From Mycolicibacillus koreensis (GTDB lineage Bacteria; Actinomycetota; Actinomycetes; Mycobacteriales; Mycobacteriaceae): 64,000 nucleotides of DNA. Positions 45,484 through 53,864 of the stretch are shown one piece after another. Made by a program: the position numbers and the translations under genes. The DNA lies in assembly GCF_002104795.1 (NCBI RefSeq), contig NZ_NCXO01000006.1:1-64000 (forward strand). Reading direction: 5' to 3'. Positions within the stretch are counted from its first letter, which is position 1. Each line of letters opens with the position of its first letter. The notes beneath the pieces were generated by a model. The model did not search any database. It saw only the letters and a list, made by a program, of their open reading frames with translations, and was not told the origin of the DNA.

Positions 45484-46245
45484 ATGAATCTCCCCGTGCG
45501 TCGACTCGTTGTGCTGGCTGCCGGTGCCTCACTTGCCGCGGCGACCCTGACCGGTTGCGGCGGCTTCGAGCACCAGGTCTCCTCGATCACCGTGTTCGCG
45601 GCCGCGTCGCTGAAACCGGCGTTCACCGAGATCGCCGAACAGTTCCAGACCGACAACCCCGGGGTCAGCGTCGAGTTCAACTTCGCCGGGTCCTCGGAGT
45701 TGGCCACTCAGTTGATCGAGGGCGCCGACGCCGACGTGTTCGCCTCGGCCGACACCGCCCAGATGGACAAGGTCGACCAGGTGGGCCTGCTCGACGGGCC
45801 CCGCACCGACTTCGCCTCCAACACCCTGGTCATCGTCACCGCACCGGACAACGCCAAGAAGATCGGCTCGTTCGCCGATTTGGCCCGGCCCGAACTGAAC
45901 GTGGTGACCTGCCAGACCCCGGTGCCGTGCGGGGCGGCCACCCAGAAGGTCGAGGATGCCACGAACGTGCACCTCGACCCGGTCAGCGAGGAGCCGAACG
46001 TCACCGACGTGCTCAACAAGGTCACCAGCGGGCAAGCCGATGCCGGGGTGGTCTACGTCACCGACGCGCTCAACGCCGGCGACGCGGTGGCCACGGTGAA
46101 GTTCCCGGAGGCGGCCGATGCGGTCAACGTCTATCCGATCGGCCTGCTGCGCCAGGCCCCGGAGGCCGCGGAGAACTTCGTGTTCATGGTGACCGGCGAG
46201 TTCGGCGAGAAGGTCCTCGACAAGTACGGCTTCGCCAAGCCTTGA
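45484..46245 (+). CDS. modA: molybdate-binding lipoprotein ModA
   Basis: A 253-residue extracytoplasmic binding protein. The signal peptide ends in a lipobox (LTGC, Cys at about residue 25). The molybdate-binding core shows [50 protein letters not shown] and [12 protein letters not shown]. It delivers molybdate or tungstate to ModBC. ATG at 45484 with AGGA upstream. It is followed by modB after a 22-nt gap; Rv1857 counterpart. Confidence 0.94.
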   Translation: MNLPVRRLVVLAAGASLAAATLTGCGGFEHQVSSITVFAAASLKPAFTEIAEQFQTDNPGVSVEFNFAGSSELATQLIEGADADVFASADTAQMDKVDQVGLLDGPRTDFASNTLVIVTAPDNAKKIGSFADLARPELNVVTCQTPVPCGAATQKVEDATNVHLDPVSEEPNVTDVLNKVTSGQADAGVVYVTDALNAGDAVATVKFPEAADAVNVYPIGLLRQAPEAAENFVFMVTGEFGEKVLDKYGFAKP

Positions 46246-46267
46246 TCGCCGCGGCGGTGCGAGGCCG

Positions 46268-47056
46268 GTGAGCCACCCCGCCGGGCTGCCCCGCTGGGTG
46301 TATCTGCCGGCGGCGGTCGGTGCCGCGTTCGTGGTGCTGCCGCTGCTGGCGATCGCGGTGCGGGTCGACTGGCCACACTTCACGGCGTTGCTCACCAGCG
46401 ACTCGTCGCGGGCGGCGCTGGCGCTGAGCCTGAAGACCGCCACCGCCAGCACTGCGCTGTGTGTGCTGCTGGGCGTGCCGATGGCGCTGGTGTTGGCGCG
46501 CAGTCACGCCCGCATGGTGCGGTTGCTGCGCCCGCTCATCCTGCTGCCGCTGGTGCTGCCCCCGGTGGTGGGCGGGATCGCGCTGCTCTACGCGTTCGGC
46601 CGGCTCGGCCTGGTGGGCCGTTACGCCAGCGCCGCCGGGATCGACATCGCGTTCTCCACCACCGCGGTGGTGCTGGCCCAGACGTTCGTGTCGCTGCCGT
46701 TTCTGGTCATCGCGCTCGAAGGCGCGGCCCGCACCGCCGGGGGTGACTACGAGCTGGTGGCCGCGACGCTGGGGGCCCGACCGACCACGGTGTGGTGGCG
46801 GGTGACGCTGCCGCTGCTGGTGCCGGGTTTGACCTCGGGGGCGGTGCTGGCGTTCGCCCGGTCGCTGGGGGAGTTCGGGGCGACACTGACGTTCGCCGGC
46901 TCCCGCCAGGGGGTCACCCGCACGCTGCCGCTGGAGATCTATCTGCAACGGGTCACCGACGCCGACGCGGCGGTGGCCCTGTCGGTGCTGCTGGTGGCGG
47001 TCGCGGCGGTGGTGGTCGTCGGGGTGGGCTCACGCCGCCTGACCGGAGTGGGCTGA
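46268..47056 (+). CDS. modB: molybdate ABC transporter permease ModB
   Basis: A 262-residue permease with six hydrophobic helices. The loop that docks on the ATPase (EAA motif) is [20 protein letters not shown]. Features such as [16 protein letters not shown] are typical of ModB. GTG at 46268. modC starts 7 nt after its stop, so the three genes form an operon. Confidence 0.94.
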   Translation: MSHPAGLPRWVYLPAAVGAAFVVLPLLAIAVRVDWPHFTALLTSDSSRAALALSLKTATASTALCVLLGVPMALVLARSHARMVRLLRPLILLPLVLPPVVGGIALLYAFGRLGLVGRYASAAGIDIAFSTTAVVLAQTFVSLPFLVIALEGAARTAGGDYELVAATLGARPTTVWWRVTLPLLVPGLTSGAVLAFARSLGEFGATLTFAGSRQGVTRTLPLEIYLQRVTDADAAVALSVLLVAVAAVVVVGVGSRRLTGVG

Positions 47057-47063
47057 ATCGGCT

Positions 47064-48167
47064 ATGGGATCGGAGATGGGCGGTCTGGAATTGCGCGCGG
47101 CGGTCGCCGAGCGGGGCCTCGATGTTCACCTGTCGGTGCCGCCGGGTGAGGTGCTCGCGGTCATCGGGCCCAACGGGGCCGGCAAGTCCACCACGTTGCA
47201 CGTCATCGCCGGTCTGGTGCGCCCGGACAGCGGGCTGGTGCGCCTCGGCGACCGGGTGCTGACCGACACCGCCGCCGGGATCGAGGTGGCCACCCACGAT
47301 CGTCGGGTGGGGTTGTTGCTGCAGGACCCGTTGTTGTTCCCGCATCTGAGCGTGGCCGCCAACGTGGCGTTCGGGCCGCGCTGCCGCCACGGCGCCGCCG
47401 GTGCCGGCGCCACGGCACGACGCTGGTTACGTGAGGTCGACGCCGAGGCGCTGGCCGACCGCCGGCCCCACCAGCTCTCCGGCGGGCAGGCCCAGCGGGT
47501 GGCGATCGCGCGCGCGTTGGCCGCCGAACCGGAGGTGCTGTTGCTCGACGAACCGCTGGCCGGGTTGGATATCGCCGCGGCTGCGGCGATCCGCACCGTG
47601 TTGCGTTCCGCGGTGACGCGCAGCCGTCACGCCACCGTGTTGATCACGCACGATCTGCTCGACGTGGTGACGATGGCCGATCGGGTGCTGGTGATCGAGG
47701 ACGGCCGGATCACCGAATCGGGGCCGGTGGCCACGGTGCTGGCCGCCCCGCGCAGCCGGTTCGCCGCCCGGCTGGCCGGGGTGAACCTGGTGGCGGGGGT
47801 GCTCGAGTCCGCGGGGGTGCTGCGCGACGCCGGCGGGACGCGCTGGCAGGGCCATGCGGTCGGCGAGCTGACCGCGGGGGCACCGGCGGTAGCGGTGTTC
47901 GCCCCGTCGGCGGTGTCGGTGTGGCGCGACGCCCCGCACGGCAGCCCCCGCAACACGGTGGCGGTGACGGTCGCGGAGTTGGATTCCCGCGACTCGCGGG
48001 TGCGGGTGCGCGCCGAGGAGCAGCCCGGCGGGGCGGCGGGGCTGACCGCCGAGGTCACTGCCGAGGCGGCGGCGCAGTTGCGGCTGACCGCCGGAGACCG
48101 GATCTGGCTGTCGGTAAAAGCCCAGGAGGTGACGCTGCATCCGGCGGCCGGGCGCCACACCGGGTAA
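47064..48167 (+). CDS. modC: molybdate ABC transporter ATPase ModC
   Basis: A 367-residue ATPase. Walker A GPNGAGKST, signature LSGGQAQRVAIARAL, Walker B VLLLDEPLAGLD, switch H in VLITHDLLD. A C-terminal TOBE-like molybdate-sensing domain (about residues 290-360, TVAVTVAELDSRDSRVRVRAE) could close the transporter when molybdate is abundant. ATG at 47064; ATG at 47076 is possible. apa follows. Confidence 0.93.
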   Translation: MGSEMGGLELRAAVAERGLDVHLSVPPGEVLAVIGPNGAGKSTTLHVIAGLVRPDSGLVRLGDRVLTDTAAGIEVATHDRRVGLLLQDPLLFPHLSVAANVAFGPRCRHGAAGAGATARRWLREVDAEALADRRPHQLSGGQAQRVAIARALAAEPEVLLLDEPLAGLDIAAAAAIRTVLRSAVTRSRHATVLITHDLLDVVTMADRVLVIEDGRITESGPVATVLAAPRSRFAARLAGVNLVAGVLESAGVLRDAGGTRWQGHAVGELTAGAPAVAVFAPSAVSVWRDAPHGSPRNTVAVTVAELDSRDSRVRVRAEEQPGGAAGLTAEVTAEAAAQLRLTAGDRIWLSVKAQEVTLHPAAGRHTG

Positions 48168-48197
48168 ATCGGAAACCCCGTTGTCCGCATTTCGCAC

Positions 48198-48225
48198 TTG
48201 CGTCACGGCGGTAACACGGTAGATT
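48198..48225 (+). promoter_or_regulatory. apa promoter (leaderless)
   Basis: TTGCGT (48198-48203) and TAGATT (48220-48225) are 16 bp apart, and TAGATT is 8 nt before the apa ATG. No Shine-Dalgarno. The transcript probably starts at or next to the A of ATG, so apa does not depend on the modABC mRNA. Confidence 0.55.
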
Positions 48226-48233
48226 TCTGCGCC

Positions 48234-49145
48234 ATGGAGCAGGTGGATCCGAATACGCATCGCAAGTCACTGTGGGCGACCCTGGCCGTAGCCGCGGTCA
48301 CCGGTGTCAGTGCCGTCACGATCGTGCTGCCGACCGGATCGGCGTACGCCGATCCGCCCCCGCCGCCACCACCGGCTCCGGCCCCGGTCGACCCGAACGC
48401 GCCCGCGCCGCCACCGGCCGACCCCAACGCCCCGCAGCCGGCCCGCATCGACAATGCCCCGGGTGGGTTCAGTTTCGTGCTGCCCGGCGGCTGGGTGGAG
48501 TCCGATCCCGGCCAGTTGAACTACGGTTCGGCGCTGCTGAGCAAGGAGATCAGCCCCGGACCGCCCGGGCAGCCCCCCGTGGTGGCCAACGACACCCGGA
48601 TTCTGCTGGGCCGGCTCGACCAGAAGCTCTACGCGGCGTCGGAGGCCGACAACGGCAAGGCGGCCACCAAGTTGGCATCCGACATGGGTGAGTTCTTCAT
48701 GCCGTATCCGGGGACCCGGGTCAACTCCGAAACCGGTGAGCTCACCGCCGGCGACTTGAGCGGCAACTCGTCGTTTTACGAGGTGAAGTTCACCGACGAA
48801 TCCAAACCGAATGGCCAGATCTGGTCCGGTGTGGTCGGTTCGGCCACCGACGACCCGAACACCGGCCGTTGGTTCGTGGTGTGGCTCGGCACCGCCAACG
48901 ACCCGATCGACAAAGCCGCGGCAACCGCATTGGCGGAGTCGATCCAGCCCTACACCGCGCCGCCGGCGCCCGAAGCCCCGGCTCCGGGCGTTCCGGGCGC
49001 ACCGCCGGCTCCGGGTGCGCCACCGGCACCGCCTGCTCCGGGTGCCCCGCCGGCACCACCGGCCCCTCCGGCTCCCCAAGCTCCGGCACCGGCCCCTCCG
49101 GCTGAGCCGGCCCCCGCGGCCCCGGCACCGGCTCAGCCCGCCTAG
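48234..49145 (+). CDS. apa: alanine-proline-rich secreted antigen Apa (fibronectin-attachment protein)
   Basis: A 303-residue secreted glycoprotein-type antigen. Signal peptide with cleavage after AYA (about residue 39). A Pro/Ala-rich stretch is followed by the conserved core ([47 protein letters not shown]) and a long imperfect [14 protein letters not shown] tail from about residue 242. In M. tuberculosis (Rv1860) the Pro/Thr parts are mannosylated and bind fibronectin and lectins. This tail has almost no Thr, so O-mannosylation there may be lower. ATG at 48234. Confidence 0.92.
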   Translation: MEQVDPNTHRKSLWATLAVAAVTGVSAVTIVLPTGSAYADPPPPPPPAPAPVDPNAPAPPPADPNAPQPARIDNAPGGFSFVLPGGWVESDPGQLNYGSALLSKEISPGPPGQPPVVANDTRILLGRLDQKLYAASEADNGKAATKLASDMGEFFMPYPGTRVNSETGELTAGDLSGNSSFYEVKFTDESKPNGQIWSGVVGSATDDPNTGRWFVVWLGTANDPIDKAAATALAESIQPYTAPPAPEAPAPGVPGAPPAPGAPPAPPAPGAPPAPPAPPAPQAPAPAPPAEPAPAAPAPAQPA

Positions 49146-49186
49146 CGGCTGGCGCCCGGTGCGGGCCCCGACGAAAGGAATCGCCG

Positions 49187-49492
49187 ATGAACGTTCTCGC
49201 GGCAACTGAGTTCCTCGCCGAACGCTCCACCACGCTGACCAGCGTCGGATGGATCGGCTACATCATCATCGGGGCGCTGGCGGGCTGGATCGCCGGCAAG
49301 ATCGTCAAGGGCGGCGGCTCCGGGATCCTCGTCAACATCGTCATCGGGATCTGCGGGGCGCTGCTCGGCGGGTTCCTGCTCAGCTTCTTCCTCGACACCG
49401 CTGGCGGCGGGTGGTGGTTCACCCTGTTCACCGCCATCCTCGGATCGGTGGTGCTGCTGTGGCTGCTCGGGTTGGTGCAGAAGAGGCGCTGA
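49187..49492 (+). CDS. GlsB/YeaQ/YmgE family small membrane protein (Rv1861-like)
   Basis: A 101-residue protein with three hydrophobic helices and the motif GYIIIGALAGWIAGKIVKGGGSG near residue 25, LVNIVIGICGALLGGFLLS after it, and a basic end (GLVQKRR). This is the transglycosylase-associated-protein family, stress-linked in enterobacteria but of unknown activity. AAAGGAA precedes the ATG. It sits between apa and adhA as in Rv1860-Rv1862. Confidence 0.9.
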   Translation: MNVLAATEFLAERSTTLTSVGWIGYIIIGALAGWIAGKIVKGGGSGILVNIVIGICGALLGGFLLSFFLDTAGGGWWFTLFTAILGSVVLLWLLGLVQKRR

Positions 49493-49533
49493 TCCCGGCG
49501 GCTGCATCGGCCCGCTGACGGCAGAATAGGCCT

Positions 49534-50562
49534 GTGGGCAGCGGAGACGCGGCGCCGACGATGAGCGCGTGGCAGGTGGGCCGGCCGGGACCGGTCGCCA
49601 CCACCGCGCCGCTGCATCGGCGGCGCGTCCCGGTGCCCCGGCCCGCGGCCGACGAGCTGCTGGTGGCGGTCCACGCCTGTGGGGTCTGCCGTACCGATCT
49701 GCATGTGGTGGAGGGCGACCTTCCGGTCCACCGGGACGCGGTGATCCCCGGCCACGAGGTGGTCGGCGAGGTCGTCGAGGTCGGTGCCGATGCCGGCGGG
49801 TTCGCCGCCGGCGACCGGGTGGGGGTGGCGTGGCTACGCCACACCTGCGGAGGATGCCGGTACTGCCGACGCGGCGCGGAGAACCTCTGCCCGGCATCGC
49901 GCTACACCGGCTGGGACGCCGACGGCGGGTATGCCGAATTCACCACCGTGCCCGCCGCCTTCGCCCATCATCTGCCCACCGGCTACGCCGACGCGGAGCT
50001 GGCGCCGCTGCTGTGCGCCGGGATCATCGGCTACCGCGCCCTGCTGCGGGCCGACCTGCCCGCCGGCGGACGGCTCGGCCTCTACGGGTTCGGCGGCAGC
50101 GCCCACATCACCGCCCAGGTGGCCCTGGCCCAGGGCGCCGAGGTGCACGTCATGACCCGCGGCGCGGCGGCACGGGAGCTGGCGCTGCACCTCGGGGCCG
50201 CCTCCGCGCAGGGCGCCGACGAACCGCCCCCGGTGGCGCTGGATGCGGCGATCCTGTTCGCCCCGGTCGGTCATCTGGTGCCACCGGCGTTGGCGGCGCT
50301 GGATCGGGGCGGCAGGTTGGCGATCGCCGGGATCCACCTCAGCGACATCCCGCCGCTGAACTATCAGCGCCACCTGTTCTACGAACGCGAGATCCGGTCG
50401 GTGACGTCCAACACCCGCGCCGACGCCCGCGACTTTCTGGATTTCGCCGCCCACCACCGCATCGCGGTGACCACGCCGGAGTATCCGTTGGCGCACGCCG
50501 ACCGGGCGTTGCGCGACCTGGCCGCCGGCCGGATCGCCGGGGCGGCGGTGCTGCAGCTGTGA
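49534..50562 (+). CDS. adhA: zinc-dependent alcohol dehydrogenase
   Basis: A 342-residue MDR-family dehydrogenase. Catalytic zinc site CGVCRTDLH and GHEVVGEVV; structural zinc site [15 protein letters not shown] has all four Cys. The NAD(P) Rossmann part ([17 protein letters not shown]) has GFGGSA, typical of this sub-family. Rv1862 counterpart. GTG at 49534. The first ten residues could be extra; an ATG at 49561 is the alternative start. Confidence 0.92.
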   Translation: MGSGDAAPTMSAWQVGRPGPVATTAPLHRRRVPVPRPAADELLVAVHACGVCRTDLHVVEGDLPVHRDAVIPGHEVVGEVVEVGADAGGFAAGDRVGVAWLRHTCGGCRYCRRGAENLCPASRYTGWDADGGYAEFTTVPAAFAHHLPTGYADAELAPLLCAGIIGYRALLRADLPAGGRLGLYGFGGSAHITAQVALAQGAEVHVMTRGAAARELALHLGAASAQGADEPPPVALDAAILFAPVGHLVPPALAALDRGGRLAIAGIHLSDIPPLNYQRHLFYEREIRSVTSNTRADARDFLDFAAHHRIAVTTPEYPLAHADRALRDLAAGRIAGAAVLQL

Positions 50563-50572
50563 CGGGGCCGGC

Positions 50573-51340
50573 TCAGGTCGACAGGTGCCACACCAGGGCG
50601 GCGGCCAACGCCCCCATCCCGTTGAGCGACCAGTGCAGCGCGATCGGGGCGATCAGGCTGCCGCTGCGGCGCCGCAGCCAGGTGAACACGAAGCCGGCCG
50701 CCCCGGTGGCCAGCACCGCGAGCACCACCCCGGCGAGCATGCCGAGCACCCCACCACCGAACAGCCGGGTGAACCCGACGTTGCTGCTGGTCAAGCCCAA
50801 CGAGGTGGCGATGTGCCACAGCCCGAACAACAGCGAGCCGGCGGCGGCGACACCCCGGAAGCCCCAGGCGCGGTCCAACGCCCCGTGCAACACTCCCCGA
50901 AACGCCAGTTCCTCGGGGATCACGGTCTGCAGCGGGATGATGATCATCGAGGCGACCAGCGCCCCGGAGACGGTGGCGTAGTGGTTGTTCATGAACATCG
51001 TGCGGGTCCACGGCAGCGCCGCGCCGATCACGATCACCGATAGCACGATCAGCACCGCCGCCAGCGCGTAGCCGGCGCCGGAGCGCCAGTGTTCGCGGCC
51101 CAGCCCGAGTTCGGTCCAGCCCAGCCCCCGCGCCCGGATCAACAGCACCAGCCCGACCGCAGCGAGCGGAACGGTGGCGACCCCGGCCCAGGTGGTGGTG
51201 AAATGCGCGATCAGGTTGGTCAACGCCAACACCACCACCACGACGGCGATATCGACGTACACCCAGATCTGGTTCAGCGCGCTGAGCTGCGCGAACAACG
51301 GATTGGGGGCGGCCGCCACCCCGGCGTCGTGTTCGGGCAT
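50573..51340 (-). CDS. CPBP (CAAX/Abi) family intramembrane metalloprotease
   Basis: A 255-residue protein with about seven or eight membrane helices. The CPBP motifs are present: EELAFRGVLHG (EExxxR), FGLWHIATS (FxxxH) and HWSLNG (HxxxN-like). Bacterial members are linked to peptide maturation and immunity; targets are unknown. Rv1863c-like by position. It converges on adhA with a 10-bp gap. Confidence 0.88.
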   Translation of the reverse strand: MPEHDAGVAAAPNPLFAQLSALNQIWVYVDIAVVVVVLALTNLIAHFTTTWAGVATVPLAAVGLVLLIRARGLGWTELGLGREHWRSGAGYALAAVLIVLSVIVIGAALPWTRTMFMNNHYATVSGALVASMIIIPLQTVIPEELAFRGVLHGALDRAWGFRGVAAAGSLLFGLWHIATSLGLTSSNVGFTRLFGGGVLGMLAGVVLAVLATGAAGFVFTWLRRRSGSLIAPIALHWSLNGMGALAAALVWHLST

Positions 51341-51399
51341 CGGGTCAGTCTACCGGCGCTGCGCACCGCCCGGCGAGACGAAATCGGTCACAGCGCCGC

Positions 51400-53784
51400 T
51401 CACCGTGGTGGCGCCGGCCAGCGCCAATCGGCGATTCGGGGGTCGTCCTCGCCGTGCTCGCGGGTGTAGCGCCGCGCCGCCAGGCGCGCGTCGGCCATCC
51501 GTTGGCGCAGCACCGCCGCGCGCGTCCCCAGGGTGGCCACCCGGTCGATGACGTCGCTGACCAGGCGGAAACGGTCCAGGTCGTTGAGCATCACCATGTC
51601 GAACGGGGTGGTGGTGGTGCCGCGGTCTTTGAATCCGCGCACATGGAACTCGTCGTGGTTGGTGCGCCGGTAGGTCAGGCGGTGGATCAGCCACGGGTAG
51701 CCGTGGTAGGCGAAGATCACCGGCTTGTCGGTGGTGAACAGGGTGTCGAATTCGGCGTCGGTCAGGCCGTGGGGGTGCTCGGAGTCGGGCAGCAGACGCA
51801 TCAGGTCGACCACGTTGACCACCCGCACCGCCAGCTGCGGCAGTTCCCGGCGCAGGATGTCGGCGGCGGCGAGGGTCTCCAGGGTGGGCACGTCACCGGC
51901 GCAGGCCAACACCACGTCGGGCTCCCCGGTGGTGGTGCTCGCCCACTCCCAGACACCGAGCCCGCGGGTGCAGTGCGCGATCGCGCTGTCGATGTCGAGG
52001 TAGGACAGCGCCGGTTGCTTGCCGGCGACGATGACGTTGACGTAGTCGCGGCTACGCAGGCAGTGGTCGGCGACCGAGAGCAGCGTGTTGGCGTCCGGTG
52101 GCAGGTACACCCGCACCACCTCGGGGCGTTTGTTGGCAACCAGGTCGATGAAGCCCGGATCCTGATGGGAGGCGCCGTTGTGGTCCTGGCGCCACACATG
52201 GGAGGTCAGCAGATAGTTCAGCGACGCGATCGGGGCGCGCCACGGCAGTTCCCGGCTCACCGTCAGCCACTTGGCGTGCTGGCTGAACATCGAGTCGACG
52301 ATGTGCACGAACGCCTCGTAGCAGCTGAACAGTCCATGGCGTCCGGTCAGCAGATAGCCTTCCAGCCAGCCCTGGCACAGATGTTCGGAGAGCACCTCCA
52401 TCACCCGGCCGTCGGGGGAGAGGTGCTCGTCGGTGGGGCGGGTCGCCGACAGCCACACCTTGTCGCTGGCCGCATAGACCGCGTCGAGACGGTTCGACGC
52501 GGTCTCGTCGGGACCCATCAGCCGGAACCGGTCGGGGTTGGCGGCCATCACGTCGCGCAGGAAGGTGCCCAACACCCGGGTGGCCTCGTGGATGGCGGTG
52601 GCCGGGGCGTCGACCGCCACGGCGTGGTCACGGAAGTCGGGCAGGGCCAACGCCCGCAGCAGCAGGCCGCCGTTGGCGTGCGGGTTGGCGCTCATCCGCC
52701 GCGTCCCGGTCGGGGCGACCGCGCGTACCTGCGGGCGGGGTGCGCCCTGCTCGTCGAACAGTTCCTCGGGTCGGTAGCTGCGCAGCCACTGCTCGAGTTG
52801 GGCGCGGTGGTCGGGGTTGTCGCGGGTCGCCGCCAGCGGCACCTGGTGGGAGCGCCAGGTGTCTTCCACCGGCAGCCCGTCGACGGTGCGCGGACCGGTC
52901 CAGCCCTTGGGGGTGCGCAGCACGATCATCGGCCAGCGCGGGCGCTCGACGGTCCCGTCGCCGTCACGGGCCGCCGCCTGGATCGCGGCGATCCGGTCGA
53001 AGGCGCTGTCGAACGCGGCGGCCAACGCCTGGTGCACGGTCGCCGGGTCGGCGCCGGCGACAGTGATCGGGGCGTAGCCGTAGCCGGTGAGCAGCGCGTC
53101 GAGTTCCTCGGCGGGGATGCGCGCCAACACCGTCGGGTTGGCGATCTTGTAGCCGTTGAGATGCAGGATCGGCAGCACCGCGCCGTCGCGCGCCGGGTTG
53201 AGGAACTTGTTGGAGTGCCACCCGGCGGCCAACGGTCCGGTCTCGGCTTCACCGTCACCGATGACGCAGGCCACCACCAGATCCGGATTGTCGAAGGCCG
53301 CCCCGTGGGCGTGCACCAGCGAATACCCCAGTTCGCCGCCCTCGTGGATCGAGCCCGGCGTCTCCGCGGCGGTGTGACTGGGGATGCCGCCGGGAAAGGA
53401 GAACTGCCGGAACAGCCGGCGCATCCCGTCACAGTCCTGGCCGATCCCGGTGTAGATCTCGCTGTAGGTGCCCTCCAGGTAGGCGTTGGCCACCAGCGCC
53501 GGTCCACCGTGGCCGGGGCCGGTCACGTAGATGAGGTTGGCGTCGCGCTCACCGATGATGCGGTTCAGGTGCGCGTAGATCAGGTTGAGACCCGGGGTGG
53601 TGCCCCAGTGCCCGAGCAGCCGGGGTTTGATGTGGGCCGGCTCCAGCGGGGTGCGCAGCAGTGGATTGTCCAGCAGGTAGATCTGGCCGACCGCCAGGTA
53701 GTTGGCGGCACGCCAGTAGGCGTGCAGGTGGTCCAGTTCCTCGGCCGATAGCGGCCCGGGCGGTGACCCGGTCTCGGGGTTCAC
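51400..53784 (-). CDS. xfp: xylulose-5-phosphate/fructose-6-phosphate phosphoketolase
   Basis: A 794-residue ThDP enzyme that splits xylulose-5-P or fructose-6-P with phosphate to give acetyl-P. Motifs: [47 protein letters not shown], the ThDP motif GDGEAETG ... WHSNKFLNP and [16 protein letters not shown]. The GTG at 53784 is preferred over an ATG at 53829 or 53802 because AGAGG then lies 8 nt away. M. tuberculosis has no phosphoketolase at this place, so it is an addition relative to H37Rv. No acetate kinase or phosphotransacetylase gene is adjacent. Confidence 0.93.
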   Translation of the reverse strand: MNPETGSPPGPLSAEELDHLHAYWRAANYLAVGQIYLLDNPLLRTPLEPAHIKPRLLGHWGTTPGLNLIYAHLNRIIGERDANLIYVTGPGHGGPALVANAYLEGTYSEIYTGIGQDCDGMRRLFRQFSFPGGIPSHTAAETPGSIHEGGELGYSLVHAHGAAFDNPDLVVACVIGDGEAETGPLAAGWHSNKFLNPARDGAVLPILHLNGYKIANPTVLARIPAEELDALLTGYGYAPITVAGADPATVHQALAAAFDSAFDRIAAIQAAARDGDGTVERPRWPMIVLRTPKGWTGPRTVDGLPVEDTWRSHQVPLAATRDNPDHRAQLEQWLRSYRPEELFDEQGAPRPQVRAVAPTGTRRMSANPHANGGLLLRALALPDFRDHAVAVDAPATAIHEATRVLGTFLRDVMAANPDRFRLMGPDETASNRLDAVYAASDKVWLSATRPTDEHLSPDGRVMEVLSEHLCQGWLEGYLLTGRHGLFSCYEAFVHIVDSMFSQHAKWLTVSRELPWRAPIASLNYLLTSHVWRQDHNGASHQDPGFIDLVANKRPEVVRVYLPPDANTLLSVADHCLRSRDYVNVIVAGKQPALSYLDIDSAIAHCTRGLGVWEWASTTTGEPDVVLACAGDVPTLETLAAADILRRELPQLAVRVVNVVDLMRLLPDSEHPHGLTDAEFDTLFTTDKPVIFAYHGYPWLIHRLTYRRTNHDEFHVRGFKDRGTTTTPFDMVMLNDLDRFRLVSDVIDRVATLGTRAAVLRQRMADARLAARRYTREHGEDDPRIADWRWPAPPR

Positions 53785-53852
53785 GGCGCTCACCTCTTTC
53801 ATTGTCGGCGTCGGGGGTGCCCCTGTCACCTATGCCCACCGGAGCGGTTGCC

Positions 53853-53858
53853 TACGCT
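53853..53858 (+). promoter_or_regulatory. -10 element of a probable leaderless CoA-transferase promoter
   Basis: TACGCT is 6 nt before the ATG at 53865, without a Shine-Dalgarno. This supports the shorter start over ATG 53832. Confidence 0.5.
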
Positions 53859-53864
53859 GACACG

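Noticed and set aside
48960..49142. Repeated GCACCGGC-like units in apa as a CRISPR or VNTR
   Set aside because: Units are irregular, in frame and coding for a Pro/Ala tail; no spacers or equal lengths.
51454..53751. 765-codon open frame on the plus strand opposite the phosphoketolase gene
   Set aside because: It is antisense to a gene with clear family motifs; long mirror frames are normal at ~70% GC. Its translation has no recognisable domain and is rich in Gln, Arg, Val and Gly.
53785..53829. Upstream ATG starts for the phosphoketolase
   Set aside because: The AGAGG 8 nt from GTG 53784 fits better, and residues before it are not part of the family.
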